A stretch of 64,000 nucleotides of DNA, taken from positions 1 through 64,000 of the forward strand of contig NZ_PDWR01000007.1 in assembly GCF_010211755.1 (NCBI RefSeq). Direction: 5' to 3'. The position numbers and the translations under genes are program-made. Source of the DNA: Pseudoxanthomonas sangjuensis. GTDB lineage: Bacteria > Pseudomonadota > Gammaproteobacteria > Xanthomonadales > Xanthomonadaceae. Of this stretch, positions 1 to 10,358 are shown piece after piece. Every line of letters starts with the position of its first letter. The first letter of the stretch is position 1. Below the pieces are notes generated by a model. The model saw only the letters and a program-made list of their open reading frames with translations, ran no database searches and was not told the DNA's origin.

Positions 1-690
1 AAAAGACACCCCCCGGGCACACCCGCCGTGGCGGCCACCGCGCCCCCGCTGCTGGAAGAACTGGCCCGCGCCGCGCCGGCGCTGGACCGGCAGGTGCTGT
101 CGCTGGCCACCCGCGCGATGTCCTGCGCGCTGCGCCGGCCGGACCCGCTGCGCCGCCCGGCCACGCTCAGCGTGATCGACTATTCGCGGCCCTCGACACA
201 GCCGCGGCTGTGGGTGTTCGATCTGGCCCGCAAGCGGCTGCTGTTCGAGGAACTGGTCGCGCATGGCCGCGGCACCGGCGAAAACCTGGCCCTGCGCTTC
301 TCCAACCGCAGCGGCAGCAACATGTCCAGCCTCGGCGGCTTCGAGACCGAGGAAACCTACGTCGGCCACAACGGCTATTCGCTGCGCCTGCGCGGGCTGG
401 AACCGGGCTACAACGACCAGGCCCGCGATCGCGCCATCGTCATCCATGGCGCACCGTACGTCAGCCCGGCGCTGATCAAGAGCGTGGGGCGGCTGGGGCG
501 CAGCCTGGGCTGTCCGGCCGTCCGCCCGGCCGTGGCCAAGCCGCTGATCGACAGCATCCGCGAAGGCTCGTTCGTGTTCGCCTACTACCCCGACGCCGAC
601 TGGCTGCGGCATTCGCGCCTGCTGCAACCCGGCTGCGGCGATGCCGTGGCGGCGCAACCGGACACCGCTACCGCCGCCGCGACCAACTGA
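1..690 (+). CDS. Murein L,D-transpeptidase catalytic-domain protein (5' end outside window)
   Basis: Probable periplasmic peptidoglycan L,D-transpeptidase of the YkuD_2 type (PF13645-like). The frame is open to base 1. The first in-window start is a GTG at 28 (220 codons), but no signal peptide precedes the mature-looking sequence, so the true start probably lies left of the window. The catalytic signature is clear: [11 protein letters not shown], followed by [14 protein letters not shown], which holds the nucleophilic Cys in the SxGCPAVR motif with an upstream His. The motif [17 protein letters not shown] is typical of the family. It is followed 70 bp later by ppa. The family assignment is firm; the physiological substrate is not known. 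Confidence 0.8.
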   Translation, partial: KRHPPGTPAVAATAPPLLEELARAAPALDRQVLSLATRAMSCALRRPDPLRRPATLSVIDYSRPSTQPRLWVFDLARKRLLFEELVAHGRGTGENLALRFSNRSGSNMSSLGGFETEETYVGHNGYSLRLRGLEPGYNDQARDRAIVIHGAPYVSPALIKSVGRLGRSLGCPAVRPAVAKPLIDSIREGSFVFAYYPDADWLRHSRLLQPGCGDAVAAQPDTATAAATN

Positions 691-760
691 GTCCTGCTGC
701 GCCGCAACAGACAAGCGCGTAAAATGGCGGCCCCTCACCGCACGCTACTGGAGCCGTTCC

Positions 761-1294
761 ATGGGCCTGGGCCATGTCCCCACCGGCAAGAACCCGCCGG
801 ACGAAATCAACGTCATCATCGAGATCCCCAAGGATTCCGAGCCGGTGAAGTACGAGGTGGACAAGGAAAGCGGCGCGATCTTCGTCGACCGCATCCTGTC
901 CACGCCGATGCGCTACCCGTGCAACTACGGCTACGTGCCGAACACCCTCGGCGGCGACGGCGACCCGGTCGACGTGCTGGTGGTGCTGCCGCTGCCGCTG
1001 ATCCCCGGCTCGGTGATCCGTTGCCGCCCGGTCGGCGTGCTGCGCATGACCGACGAAGCCGGCAGCGACGAGAAGCTGCTCGCCGTGCCCGCCAGCAAGG
1101 TCTTCAACGGCTATTCGCACATCGACGACATCGGCCAGGTCTCGCCGCACTGGCTGGAGCGCATCGGCCACTTCTTCGAGCACTACAAGGACCTGGAGAA
1201 GGGCAAGTGGGTCAAGGTGGACCGCTGGGGCGACGCCGCCGAAGCCAAGCGGATCATCGCCGAGGGCATCGACAGCTACAACGCCAAGGGCTGA
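761..1294 (+). CDS. ppa: Inorganic pyrophosphatase, family I
   Basis: Soluble cytoplasmic enzyme that hydrolyses PPi to phosphate and pulls biosynthetic reactions forward. The product has 177 residues, the normal length for bacterial family I PPases. It contains the signature DGDPVDV, with the metal-binding aspartates, preceded by [12 protein letters not shown]. The frame is open further upstream, but the ATG at 761 begins the conserved MGLGHVPTG sequence and has a weak TGGAG 7 bases upstream, so it was chosen. A TAAAAT hexamer at 720-725 is a possible -10 element. The gene ends before a strong hairpin shared with the convergent channel gene. Confidence 0.95.
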   Translation: MGLGHVPTGKNPPDEINVIIEIPKDSEPVKYEVDKESGAIFVDRILSTPMRYPCNYGYVPNTLGGDGDPVDVLVVLPLPLIPGSVIRCRPVGVLRMTDEAGSDEKLLAVPASKVFNGYSHIDDIGQVSPHWLERIGHFFEHYKDLEKGKWVKVDRWGDAAEAKRIIAEGIDSYNAKG

Positions 1295-1314
1295 CCGGCC
1301 CGCCGCCGCGAACG

Positions 1315-1348
1315 GAAAACGCCGCTGCATTGCAGCGGCGTTTTTTTT
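1315..1348. terminator. Bidirectional intrinsic terminator between ppa and the channel gene
   Basis: A GC stem GCCGCTG/CAGCGGC with a 5-nt loop is flanked by AAAAC on the left and GTTTTTTTT on the right. It therefore forms a hairpin plus U-tract on both strands. It lies exactly between the convergent ppa and ion-channel genes. Confidence 0.85.
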
Positions 1349-2025
1349 CAGCTTCCCTGCCGCCGCGCCGCGGCCAGCGCGATCAGGCGCGATACCACCA
1401 AGGCGATGTACATCACCCCGGCGAACATCGCCAGCATGGTCAGGCCGCGCGCGACCGACGTCGCCGGGGCGATGTCGCTCAGGCCGACGCCGGACAGCAG
1501 GCTGAAGCTGAGGAACAGCAGTTCCAGCCAGCTGCGCGGATGGGCGGGATCGACACCGATGCCGAAGCTGCCCGGCAACCACGCCTGGCAGGCGGCGAAG
1601 GCGAAGGCGAAGGCCCACGCCAGCAGGGTGAAGGTCGCGCCGGCCGCGATCAGTTCGTCGGTGGTGACGTGGTGATCGCTGAGCATGTAGAACATCAGGC
1701 CGCCGGCCGCGTAGAAATACAGCAGCGATTCCAGCAACTGCGCGAACGGCAGCAGCGCCGGCAGGTGCAGGAAGTTCGCCGTCAGCGTCGCCAGCACCGC
1801 CGGCAGCGCCAATGCCCACGCGACCCAGTCCGTCGTGCGGCCGCGCCGGACCACCCAGATGACCAGCGACAGCACGCCGACGCCGAAGGCGTTGAACAGC
1901 GCGCGACCGGCCGGCGTGTCCTCCATGAACGGATACAGCAGCACGCCGAGCAGCTGCACCGCCAGCAGCAGGCCGGCCGGGTGCCGGCGCAAGGTGGCCA
2001 GCCAGCGGAATCCATTCGGCCGCAT
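1348..2025 (-). CDS. Ion-channel-like membrane protein with degenerate selectivity filter
   Basis: A 225-residue inner-membrane protein with about six hydrophobic segments. The last two flank a pore-loop-like sequence, LSGVGLSDIAP, which resembles the K+ channel filter TVGYGDITP with GLS in place of GYG, so ion selectivity cannot be assumed. The ATG at 2025 starts one base after the stop of the upstream 56-aa gene, suggesting translational coupling; the frame is open farther upstream but only as an overlap with that gene. It ends at the shared terminator. The fold assignment (two-TM pore, PF07885-like C-terminus) is inferred from the pore loop. Confidence 0.65.
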   Translation of the reverse strand: MRPNGFRWLATLRRHPAGLLLAVQLLGVLLYPFMEDTPAGRALFNAFGVGVLSLVIWVVRRGRTTDWVAWALALPAVLATLTANFLHLPALLPFAQLLESLLYFYAAGGLMFYMLSDHHVTTDELIAAGATFTLLAWAFAFAFAACQAWLPGSFGIGVDPAHPRSWLELLFLSFSLLSGVGLSDIAPATSVARGLTMLAMFAGVMYIALVVSRLIALAAARRQGS

Positions 2026-2026
2026 C

Positions 2027-2197
2027 TCAGCGGAAATGGTAGACCAGCGCGTAGTAGACCACGTAGATCCACGACAGCAGGCCGTGGATGATCGCCCACA
2101 GCAGCGACTTGTTCGCGCTCCAGGAAATGGCGATGGCCAGGGCGGAGCCGAAGCTGACGCCCGCCTTGACCACGGTGGTGGAAGTTCTTTCACCCAT
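2027..2197 (-). CDS. Small conserved-type membrane protein (56 aa)
   Basis: A 56-residue protein with two hydrophobic stretches, around residues 12-27 and 31-53. The second is rich in aromatics (WAIIHGLLSWIYVVYYAL). It sits 50 bp after thiC and 1 bp before the channel-like gene on the same strand, so its translation is probably coupled to that gene. The function is unknown. It could be a channel accessory subunit or simply an independent small membrane protein. The start is the only ATG that leaves the hydrophobic pattern intact. Confidence 0.65.
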   Translation of the reverse strand: MGERTSTTVVKAGVSFGSALAIAISWSANKSLLWAIIHGLLSWIYVVYYALVYHFR

Positions 2198-2247
2198 GCG
2201 ACGGCTCCCGCTCTGCGCGAATGCGCCCGAGTCTACCCCAGCAGGCT

Positions 2248-4290
<2,043 letters not shown>

Positions 4291-4352
4291 TGCGCGCAAT
4301 TAGACCACAAAAGCACGGCAGGCGACCGAGATACCCGCCGCGCACGACCGCA

Positions 4353-4874
4353 TCAGGACTGCGCGTCTTCGTCGGATCCGTCGGCCTTGCCGGCATTCGG
4401 ATCGATCGTCGGATTCTCCAGCCAATCGACGATATCGCCCGACAGCGCCTCGGCGACCTTGTCCAGCGGACCGCAGACCGAGAAGGTAAAGGGCCGCGCC
4501 GTCGCTCGCTTGATACTGAAGTTGCCCAGCAGCTTGTCCCCGTCGCGCAATTCGCCCCTGACCCGACCGAATTTCGGACCCGATATCCCGCCGCCGCCGG
4601 CGGTATGCGCCATGGTGATGACCAGTTCGAGCGTCTTCCCACCCACCGAAGCCAGCTCGGCGTCGACGGCCTCGACCCGACCGCGGGACTTCTTCACGAT
4701 CAACTGGCTCAGTTTCCGGTTCCAGTCGCACTTGGACAGGTTGGTGGATTCAACCGCTTTCACGTCCTGGTACGGAACGACTTTGGCAATCTTGATCGTG
4801 TCGGCAGCCATCGCGGTGGCCGGCACGACGAAGAAAGCGGCCACCCACAGCCCGTATCCCGGGAACTTCTCCAT
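4353..4874 (-). CDS. Secreted protein of unknown function after the pigment operon
   Basis: A 173-residue protein with a clear signal peptide (about residues 1-23, ending AMA-A) and two cysteines in the mature part (C49, C134) that could form a disulfide. No family is recognised. The C-terminus is acidic (KADGSDEDAQS). Two in-frame ATGs exist, at 4880 and 4874. The second was chosen because the GGGAG ribosome site sits six bases before it but directly abuts the first. It starts 41 bp after the last ketosynthase gene of the aryl-polyene operon, on the same strand, so it could be the final gene of that transcript, although known ape clusters lack it. Confidence 0.7.
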   Translation of the reverse strand: MEKFPGYGLWVAAFFVVPATAMAADTIKIAKVVPYQDVKAVESTNLSKCDWNRKLSQLIVKKSRGRVEAVDAELASVGGKTLELVITMAHTAGGGGISGPKFGRVRGELRDGDKLLGNFSIKRATARPFTFSVCGPLDKVAEALSGDIVDWLENPTIDPNAGKADGSDEDAQS

Positions 4875-4915
4875 TTTCATCTCCCTTTTCCTGTTTGGCA
4901 CGAAAGAAGCGCGCT

Positions 4916-6175
4916 TCAATCCCGCCAGCGGCGGAACACCAGCGAGGTATTGATCCCGCCGAAGGCGAAGTTGTTGCTCACCGCGTATTCGGTCTGCAAT
5001 TCGCGGCCGCCACCGACGATGTAGTCGAGTTCCGCGCAACGCGGATCGCGCTCGACCAGGTTCAGGTTCGGCGCGAACCAGCCTTCGTTCATCATCATGA
5101 TCGTCGCCCACGCCTCGAACGAGCCGCACGCGCCGAGCATGTGGCCGACGTAGCTCTTCAGCGTGCCGACCGGCACCTTCGCGCCGAACACCTGCGCGGT
5201 GGCCTGCGATTCGGCGATGTCGCCATGCTCGGTGGCGGTGCCGTGCGCGTTGACGTAGCCGACCTGCGCCGCGTCCACGCCCGCGTCCTCCAGCGCCAGG
5301 CGCATCGCCTGCGCCATCGTCGCGCTGCTCGGTTGGGTCACGTGCTGGCCGTCGCTGTTGCTGCCGTAGCCGACGATCTCGGCGAGGATGTTCGCGCCGC
5401 GCGCCCGCGCGTGCCCGAGCTCTTCCAGCACCAGCGTGCACGCGCCTTCGCCCAGCACCAGGCCGTCGCGGCGCGCATCGAACGGACGCGGCGTGGTTTC
5501 CGGCGCATCGTTCTGCACGCTGGTCGCGAACAGGGTGTCGAACACCGCCGCGGCGGTGGCGTCGAGCTGCTCCGAACCGCCGGCCAGCATCGCCACCTGC
5601 CTGCCCGCGCGGATCAGTTCGTAGGCCGAGCCGATGCCCTGGCTGCCCGAGGTGCAGGCGCTGGACGTGGTGACGACGCGCCCGGTCAGGCCGAAGAACA
5701 CGCCGATGTTGACCGGCGCGGTGTGGCTCATCATCTTCAGGTAGGTGGTCGCGTTGATGCCTTCGGTGGTGTGCTCGTTGAGCATGCGGCCGAACTCGGC
5801 GATCGCCTCGTGGCTGCCGGCCGACGAGCCGTAGGACACGCCGACCTTGCCGCTGCCCAGCAACGGGTCGCCGAGCAGGCCGGCCTGCTGCAACGCCAGC
5901 TCGGTCGCGCGCACCGACATCAATGCCACCCGCCCCATGCTGCGGGTGTTCTTGCGGTTGTAGGCGGGCGACAGCTCGAACGCAGGCGCGGGTGCCGCCA
6001 GGCGCGTGTTCAGGCCAGTGTACCGATCCCACGCCGGCATGTGCCGCACCGCGTTGCGGCACTCGCGCAGGCGCGCGCCGATGCTGGCCCAGTCGTGGCC
6101 GAGCGGGGTGATGCCGCCGATGCCGGTGACGACGACGCGCCTGCCTTCGCGCGGATGTCCTTCTTTGTTGCTCAA
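4916..6175 (-). CDS. Beta-ketoacyl-ACP synthase (ApeR position of aryl-polyene operon)
   Basis: Condensing enzyme of the FabF type, 419 residues, expected to extend the aryl-polyene chain with malonyl-ACP. The Cys-His-His triad is visible: C174 in TTSSACTSGS, His in NAHGTATEHG, and His in KSYVGHMLGACG. Its start is a TTG at 6175 that overlaps the TGA of the ketoreductase gene (TTGA). No ATG exists between there and the conserved VVVTGIGG, which makes the TTG very likely. It is the last of the 18 co-oriented pathway genes. Confidence 0.88.
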   Translation of the reverse strand: MSNKEGHPREGRRVVVTGIGGITPLGHDWASIGARLRECRNAVRHMPAWDRYTGLNTRLAAPAPAFELSPAYNRKNTRSMGRVALMSVRATELALQQAGLLGDPLLGSGKVGVSYGSSAGSHEAIAEFGRMLNEHTTEGINATTYLKMMSHTAPVNIGVFFGLTGRVVTTSSACTSGSQGIGSAYELIRAGRQVAMLAGGSEQLDATAAAVFDTLFATSVQNDAPETTPRPFDARRDGLVLGEGACTLVLEELGHARARGANILAEIVGYGSNSDGQHVTQPSSATMAQAMRLALEDAGVDAAQVGYVNAHGTATEHGDIAESQATAQVFGAKVPVGTLKSYVGHMLGACGSFEAWATIMMMNEGWFAPNLNLVERDPRCAELDYIVGGGRELQTEYAVSNNFAFGGINTSLVFRRWRD

Positions 6176-6903
6176 GCCATTCCCCCATTGACCGAAATCA
6201 CCTGCCGGGTCACGTACGCGGCCTGCTCCGACAACAGGAACGATGCGACCGCCGCGACTTCCTCGGGTTTGCCCAGGCGCGCGGCCGGAATCAGCTTCAG
6301 CGCGTGCTCGATCACTTCGTCGCTGAGCATTTCGGTTTCGATCAGCCCCGGCGCGATGCAGTTGACGGTGATTTTCCGGCTGGCCAGCTCGATGGCCAGC
6401 GCCTTGGTCGCGCCGATGATCCCGGCCTTGGCCGCGCTGTAGTTCGCCTGCCCGCGGTTGCCGACCAGCCCGGACACCGAGGCGATGGTGACGATGCGCC
6501 CCGGCGCGCGCCGGCGCACCATCGGCATCACCAGCGGGTTGAGCACGTTGTAGAACGCATCGAGGTTGGTGTGCACCACCGCGTCCCAGTCGTCGCCCGT
6601 CATCGCCGGGAACGCGGCGTCGCGGGCGATGCCGGCGTTGCAGACCACGCCGTAGTAGGCGCCGTGCGCCTCGATGTCCGCGACGATCGCCTGCGCGCTG
6701 ACGGCACGGTCGGCGACGTCGAACCGCAGCACGCGCGCCTGCCGGCCCAGCGCGCGGATCTGCCCGGCGACGCTTTCCGCTTCGTCGACCCGGCTGCGGC
6801 AATGCACGGCCACGTCGTAGCCGTCCTGCGCCGCACGCAAGGCGATCGCCCGGCCGATGCCGCGGCTGGCGCCGGTGACCAGGACGCTCGGGTTCCCGCT
6901 CAT
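6172..6903 (-). CDS. 3-ketoacyl-ACP reductase, SDR family (ApeQ position)
   Basis: FabG-type NADPH-dependent reductase, 243 residues, reducing the 3-keto group formed in each elongation cycle of the polyene. The Rossmann motif TGASRGIGRA is at the N-terminus. The catalytic Ser (IASVSGLVGNRG) and YxxxK (YSAAKAG) are present, and the C-terminus ends VISVNGGMA. The ATG at 6903 overlaps the stop of the upstream dehydratase (ATGA), and the stop overlaps the TTG of the next ketosynthase, so translation is probably coupled on both sides. Confidence 0.92.
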   Translation of the reverse strand: MSGNPSVLVTGASRGIGRAIALRAAQDGYDVAVHCRSRVDEAESVAGQIRALGRQARVLRFDVADRAVSAQAIVADIEAHGAYYGVVCNAGIARDAAFPAMTGDDWDAVVHTNLDAFYNVLNPLVMPMVRRRAPGRIVTIASVSGLVGNRGQANYSAAKAGIIGATKALAIELASRKITVNCIAPGLIETEMLSDEVIEHALKLIPAARLGKPEEVAAVASFLLSEQAAYVTRQVISVNGGMA

Positions 6904-7358
6904 GTTGGCTTGTTCTCCAGATAGGCCCGTGCGTCCGCCGGCTGGAACACCGAGACGTTGGCGCTGGCCAATACGCGTTCGCCGTCCAGGATCCGGCAGG
7001 CGAACATCCCCAGGCCATTGTCGCCGAACAGCTCGCGTTCCGCCTCCACCCGCAGCACGCTGCCGGCGGCGAAGTGGCCAATATCGGTCACGTAGCGGCG
7101 GCTGCCGAGCAGGAAGCCGATCTTCGGCGCTTCCCCGCGCGCGCGCGCCTGGCATCCCGCCCAGGCAGCGATGGCCTGGGCCATGTACTCGATGCCGACC
7201 CAGGCCGGCACGCCGCCGGCTTCGTGGAAGGGACCATCGACCGGCACGGTCAGCCCGACCACGGCGCGATCCTCGTCCCAGTCGAGCAGGCGGTCGACCA
7301 GGCGCATCGCCCCGCGATGCGGGACGACCTGCTCGATGTCGTAAAGGGGCCTGTTCAT
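6900..7358 (-). CDS. Hotdog-fold 3-hydroxyacyl-ACP dehydratase (ApeP position)
   Basis: A 152-residue FabZ/ApeP-like hotdog protein expected to dehydrate the 3-hydroxyacyl-ACP intermediate to the trans-2-enoyl product; repeated cycles without enoyl reduction give the conjugated polyene. The N-terminal VPHRGAMRLVDRLLDW block and GIEYMAQAIAAWAG match the family. In E. coli, ApeP acts with ApeI as a heterodimer; here the ApeI-like domain is fused to the AMP-ligase of this operon. It begins 14 bases after the upstream ketosynthase stop and overlaps the reductase start by four bases. Confidence 0.85.
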   Translation of the reverse strand: MNRPLYDIEQVVPHRGAMRLVDRLLDWDEDRAVVGLTVPVDGPFHEAGGVPAWVGIEYMAQAIAAWAGCQARARGEAPKIGFLLGSRRYVTDIGHFAAGSVLRVEAERELFGDNGLGMFACRILDGERVLASANVSVFQPADARAYLENKPT

Positions 7359-7372
7359 TGCGTCCTCTGGAA

Positions 7373-8563
7373 TCATTCCCTCGAAAGCACCAGCGCCGCG
7401 TTGCTGCCACCGAAAGCGAACGACTGGCTCAGCGCGTGGCGCAACGGCGCAATGGCGCGTTCGCCCGGCGCGACCAGCCGCAGCGGCGGCAATTCCGGAT
7501 CGGCCGCGCCGTCCCACCAGTGCGGCGGCAGCAGGCCCGCCGCATTGTCGTGCATCGACAGCCAGCACAGCGCGGCCTCGATCGCGCCGGCCGCGCCGAG
7601 CGCGTGCCCGGTCAGCGGCTTGGTCGAACTGGCCGGGACCTCGCGGCCCAGCGTTTCCGCGACCGCGCGGCTTTCCATCGCATCGTTGTGCGGCGTGGCG
7701 GTGCCGTGCAGATTGACGTAACCGATCTGCGCCGGCAGCAGTTGCGCGCGCGCCAGCGCCTCGCGGATCGCCGCAGCCGCGCCGGCGCCTTCCGGGTCCG
7801 GCGCCGACATGTGATGGGCGTCGGAGCTTTCGCCCCAGCCCGACAGGCGCACCGGGCCGGGCTCGCGGCTCATCACGAACAGCGCCGCGCCCTCGCCGAT
7901 GTTGATGCCAGCGCGGTTGCGCGAGAACGGATTGCAGCGCTTCGCCGACACCGCCTCGAGCGCGCCGAAGCCGGCGACGGTGAAGCGGCACAGCGAATCG
8001 ACGCCGCCCGCGACCACCACGTCGACGATGCCGGCGCGCAGCAGGCGCGCCGCCGAGGCCATCGCCTTGGCGCTGGACGAGCACGCGGTGGACACCGTCC
8101 ACGCCGGACCGCGCGCGCCGGATTCGCGGGCGAGGAAATGCGACGGCGCCGCCATCTCCATCTGGGCGTAGTGGAATCCGCCGGGGAACACCTCGCTTTC
8201 GCGCCGGTGCAGGAAGGCCCGTTCGGCTTCCCCGATCCCCGAGGTGCTGGTGCCGAGCACGATGGCGACGCGCTGCGCGCCGAAGCGCGAGATCGCGTCT
8301 TGCACCGCGGCGCGGACCTGCAGCCAGGCCAGCCGCAGCAGCGCGTTGTTGCGGCTGCGCAGGATCGGGGCGCAATCGGACAGGTCGGGCAGCGTCGCGC
8401 CGGCGGAACCGAGCGCGAGGTTGCGGCCCGGGACCAGCGTGTCGTCGTCGGCCACGCCGCGCGGCGCATCGGCGGCGAACAGGTTCGCGCGGACCGCGTC
8501 GGCGCCGTTGCCGAGCGCGCAGACGATGCCCAGTTCGTTGAGATAGACCGGCGCGGGGTTCAC
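7373..8563 (-). CDS. Beta-ketoacyl synthase (ApeO position)
   Basis: The second complete ketosynthase of the pathway, 396 residues. The nucleophile is C161 in TVSTACSSS, with the two histidines in NLHGTATPHND and KPLTGHALGAAG. ApeO-type enzymes elongate together with the chain-length factor, so this is the likely partner of the gene at 20543-21280. The start is a GTG at 8563 overlapping the TGA of the DUF3261 lipoprotein gene (GTGA). The frame stays open upstream only across that gene. Confidence 0.88.
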   Translation of the reverse strand: MNPAPVYLNELGIVCALGNGADAVRANLFAADAPRGVADDDTLVPGRNLALGSAGATLPDLSDCAPILRSRNNALLRLAWLQVRAAVQDAISRFGAQRVAIVLGTSTSGIGEAERAFLHRRESEVFPGGFHYAQMEMAAPSHFLARESGARGPAWTVSTACSSSAKAMASAARLLRAGIVDVVVAGGVDSLCRFTVAGFGALEAVSAKRCNPFSRNRAGINIGEGAALFVMSREPGPVRLSGWGESSDAHHMSAPDPEGAGAAAAIREALARAQLLPAQIGYVNLHGTATPHNDAMESRAVAETLGREVPASSTKPLTGHALGAAGAIEAALCWLSMHDNAAGLLPPHWWDGAADPELPPLRLVAPGERAIAPLRHALSQSFAFGGSNAALVLSRE

Positions 8564-9135
8564 GGCGACGCTTCCGGCATGGGCGGGAGGTCGGTGCGCG
8601 GAAAGTGAACTATAAGCTCGTAGTCTTCCGCCCGGTTGTCCAACACTATCCATCCCAAAGAACTTTCGAGCTTCGATGTCAGCCAGACATTGGATTCGGC
8701 ATCGGACAGACGGCGCTCCCCATCGATCTCCTCGACATGCCATCCCGCCGGCAGTGCCTTGCGAATGGAATCCAGCGGCCATAACGCGAACTGCAGGTCG
8801 TCCAGCACGCGTCCACCGCGCACGGCCGGCGGCAACCACGGCGCGCGCTGCTCGGCCAGTTTCTTCCCGTCCCAGCTCAACCTGACGCCAGACTGGCCCA
8901 TTGCCTGCACCAGCAGTCGCACTTCGCCGGCATCCACTTCGAGCAATGCATCGAGTTCTCGCTCTTTTGTTCCATGCCTGAATGTCAATTGCTGCTGTTC
9001 GGAAATCTCGCGACCCAACGCCGCCGGCGCGAGATGCAGCCTCGGCAATTCGACCGGCGGCTTCGCCGCCGGCCCGCGCGATGCGCAGGCGGCGAGCAGC
9101 AAGCCGGCGAACGCGATGGCGATCAGGCGCCGCAC
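8560..9135 (-). CDS. DUF3261 lipoprotein (ApeN position)
   Basis: A 191-residue lipoprotein of the DUF3261 family. The signal sequence MRRLIAIAFAGLLLAACAS contains the lipobox LAAC, giving a lipid-anchored N-terminal Cys. ApeN-type proteins accompany the LolA-like carrier and the MMPL exporter and are thought to help place the aryl-polyene lipid in the outer membrane; that role is inferred from synteny. It starts with a GTG at 9135, overlapping the 3' end of the flavoprotein gene by 13 bases. The next gene starts inside its stop codon. Confidence 0.82.
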   Translation of the reverse strand: MRRLIAIAFAGLLLAACASRGPAAKPPVELPRLHLAPAALGREISEQQQLTFRHGTKERELDALLEVDAGEVRLLVQAMGQSGVRLSWDGKKLAEQRAPWLPPAVRGGRVLDDLQFALWPLDSIRKALPAGWHVEEIDGERRLSDAESNVWLTSKLESSLGWIVLDNRAEDYELIVHFPRTDLPPMPEASP

Positions 9136-10358
9136 AGTTCCTCCAGCGCGCGCATGCGCCGGCCGCTCGGGTCGTTGACGTACGGGTTCTTCTCGTCCCA
9201 TGCGTAGCCGGCGAGGATCGAGCAGATCATCCGCCGGACCTCGGGCTGCTGGTCCCGGTGGAAGATGACCCGCTGGAAGCCGCCTTCGTACCACGCCTCG
9301 ACGAAGCGGCGGAACGCCTTCACCCCGTAGCGCAGCGGCGCGGCGAACCCGGTTTCCCAGTCCACGCTTTCGCCGGCATACCGGCGCGCGAGGCAGTCGC
9401 TGGCCAGCTGCGCCGACTTGAACGCGATGGTCACGCCGGAAGAGAACACCGGATCGAGGAATTCGCCGGCGTTGCCGAGCAGCGCGTAGCCCGGCCCCCA
9501 CAGCGACGACACGTTGGCCGAATAGCCGACGATCTGCCGCGCCGGCATGATTTCCCACTCGGCGTCCTTCAGCAGTTCGCGCAGGTTCGGCACTTCGCCG
9601 ACGATGGCCTGCAGGCGCTCGAGGCCGCTGCCCGGGTAGCGATCGAGGAATTCGCGCCCTGCGACCACCCCGAGCGAGCAGCAGCCGTTCGAGAACGGGA
9701 TGGTCCAGAACCATACGTCGATGTGCTGCGGATGCGTGGTGATCAGGATCTTGTCGCGGTCGAAGCCGCTGCCCGTCGCGATATGGTCGCGCACGTGGGT
9801 GAAGATGGCGCCGCGCACCGGGAAGTCCGATGGCGACTCGAGGCCGAGCATCCGCGGCAACAGGCGCGCGAAGCCGCTGGCGTCGAGGATGAAGTCGGCC
9901 TCGATCGCGTACTCCCCGCCTTCCGGCGCGCGCGCGACCACCCGCGGCGTCGCGCCCGGTTCGACCGACAGCACTTCGTGGCGGTAGCGCACTTCCGCGC
10001 CCATTCGCTCGGCACCCTTCGCCAGCACGTGGTCGAAGTCGGCGCGCTGTACCTGGTAGGTCGTGCCCCAGCCCGGCGAGAACTTGTCGCGGAAGTCGAA
10101 TTGCGTGCGCCGGCCGTTCCATTCGAAGGCGGCGCCGTTCTTGTACTGGAAGCCGGCCTCGACCACGTCCTGCATCAGTCCGGCGGCCTCGATGTATTCC
10201 ATGCTCTGCGGCAGCAGGCTCTCGCCGATCGAGAAGCGCGGGAACTGCTCGCGTTCCAGCATCAGCACCTTGCGTCCCTGCTTGCGCAGCAGCGCCGCAG
10301 CGATCGAACCGGCGGGGCCGGCGCCAACGATCAGTATTTCCGTGCGTTCGGTTTTCAT
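9123..10358 (-). CDS. Flavin-dependent halogenase-like protein in the pigment operon
   Basis: FAD-binding protein of 411 residues, related to flavin-dependent (tryptophan-type) halogenases. The dinucleotide motif GAGPAGS is at 12-18, and a candidate catalytic Lys (K73) lies in QYKNGAAF. The halogenase hallmark WxWxIP is present as WFWTIP (216-221), and the F-x-x-P-x-x-S-x-G motif as FLDPVFSSG (300-308). Xanthomonadins are known to be brominated aryl polyenes, so halogenation of the aryl ring is the natural inference. A simple oxidoreductase remains possible. It has no counterpart in the E. coli ape operon. It lies between the MMPL exporter (4-base overlap) and the DUF3261 gene. Confidence 0.8.
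   Translation of the reverse strand: MKTERTEILIVGAGPAGSIAAALLRKQGRKVLMLEREQFPRFSIGESLLPQSMEYIEAAGLMQDVVEAGFQYKNGAAFEWNGRRTQFDFRDKFSPGWGTTYQVQRADFDHVLAKGAERMGAEVRYRHEVLSVEPGATPRVVARAPEGGEYAIEADFILDASGFARLLPRMLGLESPSDFPVRGAIFTHVRDHIATGSGFDRDKILITTHPQHIDVWFWTIPFSNGCCSLGVVAGREFLDRYPGSGLERLQAIVGEVPNLRELLKDAEWEIMPARQIVGYSANVSSLWGPGYALLGNAGEFLDPVFSSGVTIAFKSAQLASDCLARRYAGESVDWETGFAAPLRYGVKAFRRFVEAWYEGGFQRVIFHRDQQPEVRRMICSILAGYAWDEKNPYVNDPSGRRMRALEELCGA

Noticed and set aside
668-1819. Long minus-strand open frame opposite ppa
   Set aside because: It is antisense to the clear ppa gene and runs through the bidirectional terminator; its residue composition is typical of high-GC shadow frames.
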